This document shows, in pieces, positions 62,173 to 64,000 of a DNA stretch of 64,000 nt. The stretch comes from an uncultured Psychrobacter sp. (GTDB lineage: Bacteria; Pseudomonadota; Gammaproteobacteria; Pseudomonadales; Moraxellaceae): positions 62,001 through 126,000 of the forward strand of contig NZ_CANMRN010000005.1 in NCBI RefSeq assembly GCF_947500265.1. The letters are read 5' to 3'. A model generated the notes under the pieces. It was not told the DNA's origin and searched no databases. It was given only the letters and a program-made list of their open reading frames with translations. Both the position numbers and the translations under genes were made by a program. The first letter of the stretch is position 1. Every line of letters begins with the position of its first letter.

Positions 62173-64000
62173 ATGACACTAGATAACAACGTACTACGTA
62201 AACGCACCAGCTTGTTGGGTTCATTATTAGGTGATGCTATTTCTCGCCAATCTGGTGAGCAGACGCTAGATACGATTGAGAAGCTGCGTAAAGGCTTTAT
62301 TCAACAGCGCCGTGAGCCGAATGAGGTACATAAACAGCAGCTTATCGATTTTATTGCTTCTTTGGATAATCAAACCTTAAAAAACGTCATACGCGGCTTT
62401 TCTATCTATTTTTTCCTAGCCAATCTAAGCGAAGAGAATTACTTGCGTGAGCAGCGTCATGAGCTGCGTATGCAGTCTGAGCAAAGCTGGGAAGGATCAT
62501 TTCGTCGTACCTTACTTGAATGCCGCGAGCGCAATATTGAACCTGCCCAAATGCAAGAGCTGATTGATCAGCTAAAGTTTACACCTGTATTTACGGCGCA
62601 TCCTACCGAAGCGCGTCGCCGTACTACGATGAATATCTTACAAAGTCTATTCACACATAGTGATGCTTTAAATAACGTGTCTGAAAACAGCTTCGCCTAC
62701 GAGCAAGCTAAAGAACAAACTGCGCAAACGATTGATCTATTATGGTCGTCTGACGAAGTGCGCACCCGTAAGCCGTTGGTATATGATGAGATTAACAATG
62801 GCTTGCATTACTTTAATGCCAGTTTGTTCAATGCCATTCCTAAAGTGTATCGTAATATCAAAAAAGCCATTGTCGACATCTATCCAGAGCTCACAGACTA
62901 TCCACTGCCTGCGTTTATGAGCTTTGGGTCATGGATTGGTGGTGATAGAGATGGCAATCCTTTTGTGACTTTTGAGACCACAGAACTTGCCGTATTGATG
63001 CATGCTGATACCGTGCTGCGTCACTATCAAGTGCTACTCAAAAAACTGCGCCGCCAGCTGATTCATAGTGACACTATTGTCACCGTTTCACCTGACGTAT
63101 ATGCCAAAATCAAAAGTTATGATGAGCTCGATCAGCGTGTGTTTGACTATAACCTCGATGACTATGGCAATGAGCCATATCGTCGCCTGCTCTCTATCAT
63201 CCTGACTAAAGTCAAAGCCACCAATCGCCGCATCCAAAGTAAAGGTACGGATATCGAAGCTGAAAAAGATGCCTATGCCAATCCAGAAGAATTACTAGAA
63301 GACCTGCGCATTATCCGTCAAAGTGTCAATACACACGATACGGCACACAGCGATGGGTTACTACTCGATGTGATTCGTTTGGTCAAAACTTGCGGCTTTC
63401 ATTTGGCAGCGCTCGATATCCGTCAAGAGTCGTCATACCATGGCGAAGTGATTGCCGATATCTTTGCTAGTGCCTCCAACCTGCCTGATTATCAGACGCT
63501 AAGCGAAACCGAACGTCAAGAGTGGTTGACGCGCTTGCTAGAAAAACCAGGCACGCCGCTTATCTATACTGATAACCTGACAGACAAAACGCGTGAGCAA
63601 TTGTCACTGATGAATTCGGTCGCTACTCTACGCAAACTGGTGGGTCAGGCTACTTTTGGTAGCTATGTGATCTCGATGACCAATAATGCTAGCCAGCTAC
63701 TAGAAGTATTGCTGCTTATGCGGTTTGCAGGCTTATGCAGAATTGATGACGAAGGTCAGTTGTCTGCTGACTTACCTGTCGCACCGTTATTTGAGACCAT
63801 CGAAGATCTCAAAAATATCGATAAAATCTTGCCTGCTGTATTGGACAATCCGCTGTATCGTGGACTGCTACAGAATACTGATAATACGCAAGAGATCATG
63901 CTGGGTTATTCGGACTCATCGAAAGATGGCGGTATCATCACCTCGGCGTGGCAGCTTTATAGTGCACAGCAAACCATCAACCATATCGCTGAGCAATATG
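62173..64000 (+). CDS. ppc: Phosphoenolpyruvate carboxylase (N-terminal two-thirds; cut by window edge)
   Basis: It starts at an ATG with AGGAAGG upstream and runs without stop to the window edge (609 codons; the enzyme is usually about 900). Conserved boxes are present in order: FTAHPTEARRRT with the catalytic His, SFGSWIGGDRDGNPFVT, LAALDIRQESSYH, and MLGYSDSSKDGG. It fixes bicarbonate on PEP to give oxaloacetate, refilling the TCA cycle. It is a core gene and marks the right end of the accessory region. Confidence 0.97.
   Translation, partial: MTLDNNVLRKRTSLLGSLLGDAISRQSGEQTLDTIEKLRKGFIQQRREPNEVHKQQLIDFIASLDNQTLKNVIRGFSIYFFLANLSEENYLREQRHELRMQSEQSWEGSFRRTLLECRERNIEPAQMQELIDQLKFTPVFTAHPTEARRRTTMNILQSLFTHSDALNNVSENSFAYEQAKEQTAQTIDLLWSSDEVRTRKPLVYDEINNGLHYFNASLFNAIPKVYRNIKKAIVDIYPELTDYPLPAFMSFGSWIGGDRDGNPFVTFETTELAVLMHADTVLRHYQVLLKKLRRQLIHSDTIVTVSPDVYAKIKSYDELDQRVFDYNLDDYGNEPYRRLLSIILTKVKATNRRIQSKGTDIEAEKDAYANPEELLEDLRIIRQSVNTHDTAHSDGLLLDVIRLVKTCGFHLAALDIRQESSYHGEVIADIFASASNLPDYQTLSETERQEWLTRLLEKPGTPLIYTDNLTDKTREQLSLMNSVATLRKLVGQATFGSYVISMTNNASQLLEVLLLMRFAGLCRIDDEGQLSADLPVAPLFETIEDLKNIDKILPAVLDNPLYRGLLQNTDNTQEIMLGYSDSSKDGGIITSAWQLYSAQQTINHIAEQY

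Overview
The window looks like an AT-rich gammaproteobacterial chromosome of the Moraxellaceae, most likely Psychrobacter. This is inferred from the gene content and protein style (MtfA, EstA-like autotransporter barrel, CioAB, ppc); nothing in the window names the species. The flanks look like ordinary chromosome. On the left are a transglutaminase fragment, a circularly permuted ATP-grasp/alpha-E fusion, an SGNH esterase, a TetR-controlled flavoprotein/DUF2855 pair, mtfA and small envelope proteins. On the right is ppc (phosphoenolpyruvate carboxylase), cut by the window edge.

From about 11 kb to 62 kb lies a mosaic accessory region. It opens with a dif-like XerC/XerD site (10957-10984). 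It is framed by two closely related tyrosine integrases (12043-13311 and 60694-61959). Each integrase is preceded by the same module: a 62-bp repeat that matches at 60 of 62 positions, a C/G-rich hairpin and a pair of AGTGTCCA arm-type repeats. The two 62-bp repeats lie 48.7 kb apart, so they are good candidates for island ends.

The left half of the region is mobility and defence. A translationally coupled four-gene recombinase operon (13517-19149) resembles the intA-tfp-intB core of strand-biased circularizing integrative elements, or distantly Tn554. It is followed by a SIR2-like protein, a DUF262/GmrSD-like protein, a Gabija-like OLD nuclease plus UvrD helicase pair next to a HelD-like helicase with nuclease-like and zinc-ribbon parts, a StbB-like ATPase behind four 8-bp iterons, and a complete type II CBASS operon (CD-NTase, Cap2, Cap3, 2TM-SAVED effector). 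Between these sit PaiB and DJ-1 genes and a frameshifted MocR regulator.

The right half is metabolic. It has a copper-type TonB receptor with a DUF2946 protein, an autotransporter, cytochrome bd oxidase (CioAB plus a small subunit) and a sulfur-oxidation cluster: rhodaneses, an ETHE1-like persulfide dioxygenase, a peroxiredoxin, a DsrE-like protein, a sulfide:quinone oxidoreductase and a TsdA-type dihaem cytochrome. Together these suggest sulfide and thiosulfate oxidation coupled to a sulfide-tolerant bd oxidase.

Decay is widespread. There are remnants of IS3 and IS256 transposases, a Fic protein, an XRE regulator with one nonsense codon, a duplicated rhodanese piece, a tRNA 3' end, and two gene-free stretches (about 0.6 and 1.6 kb) upstream of the two integrase modules. 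All family calls were made by eye from translated motifs; no database search was run.
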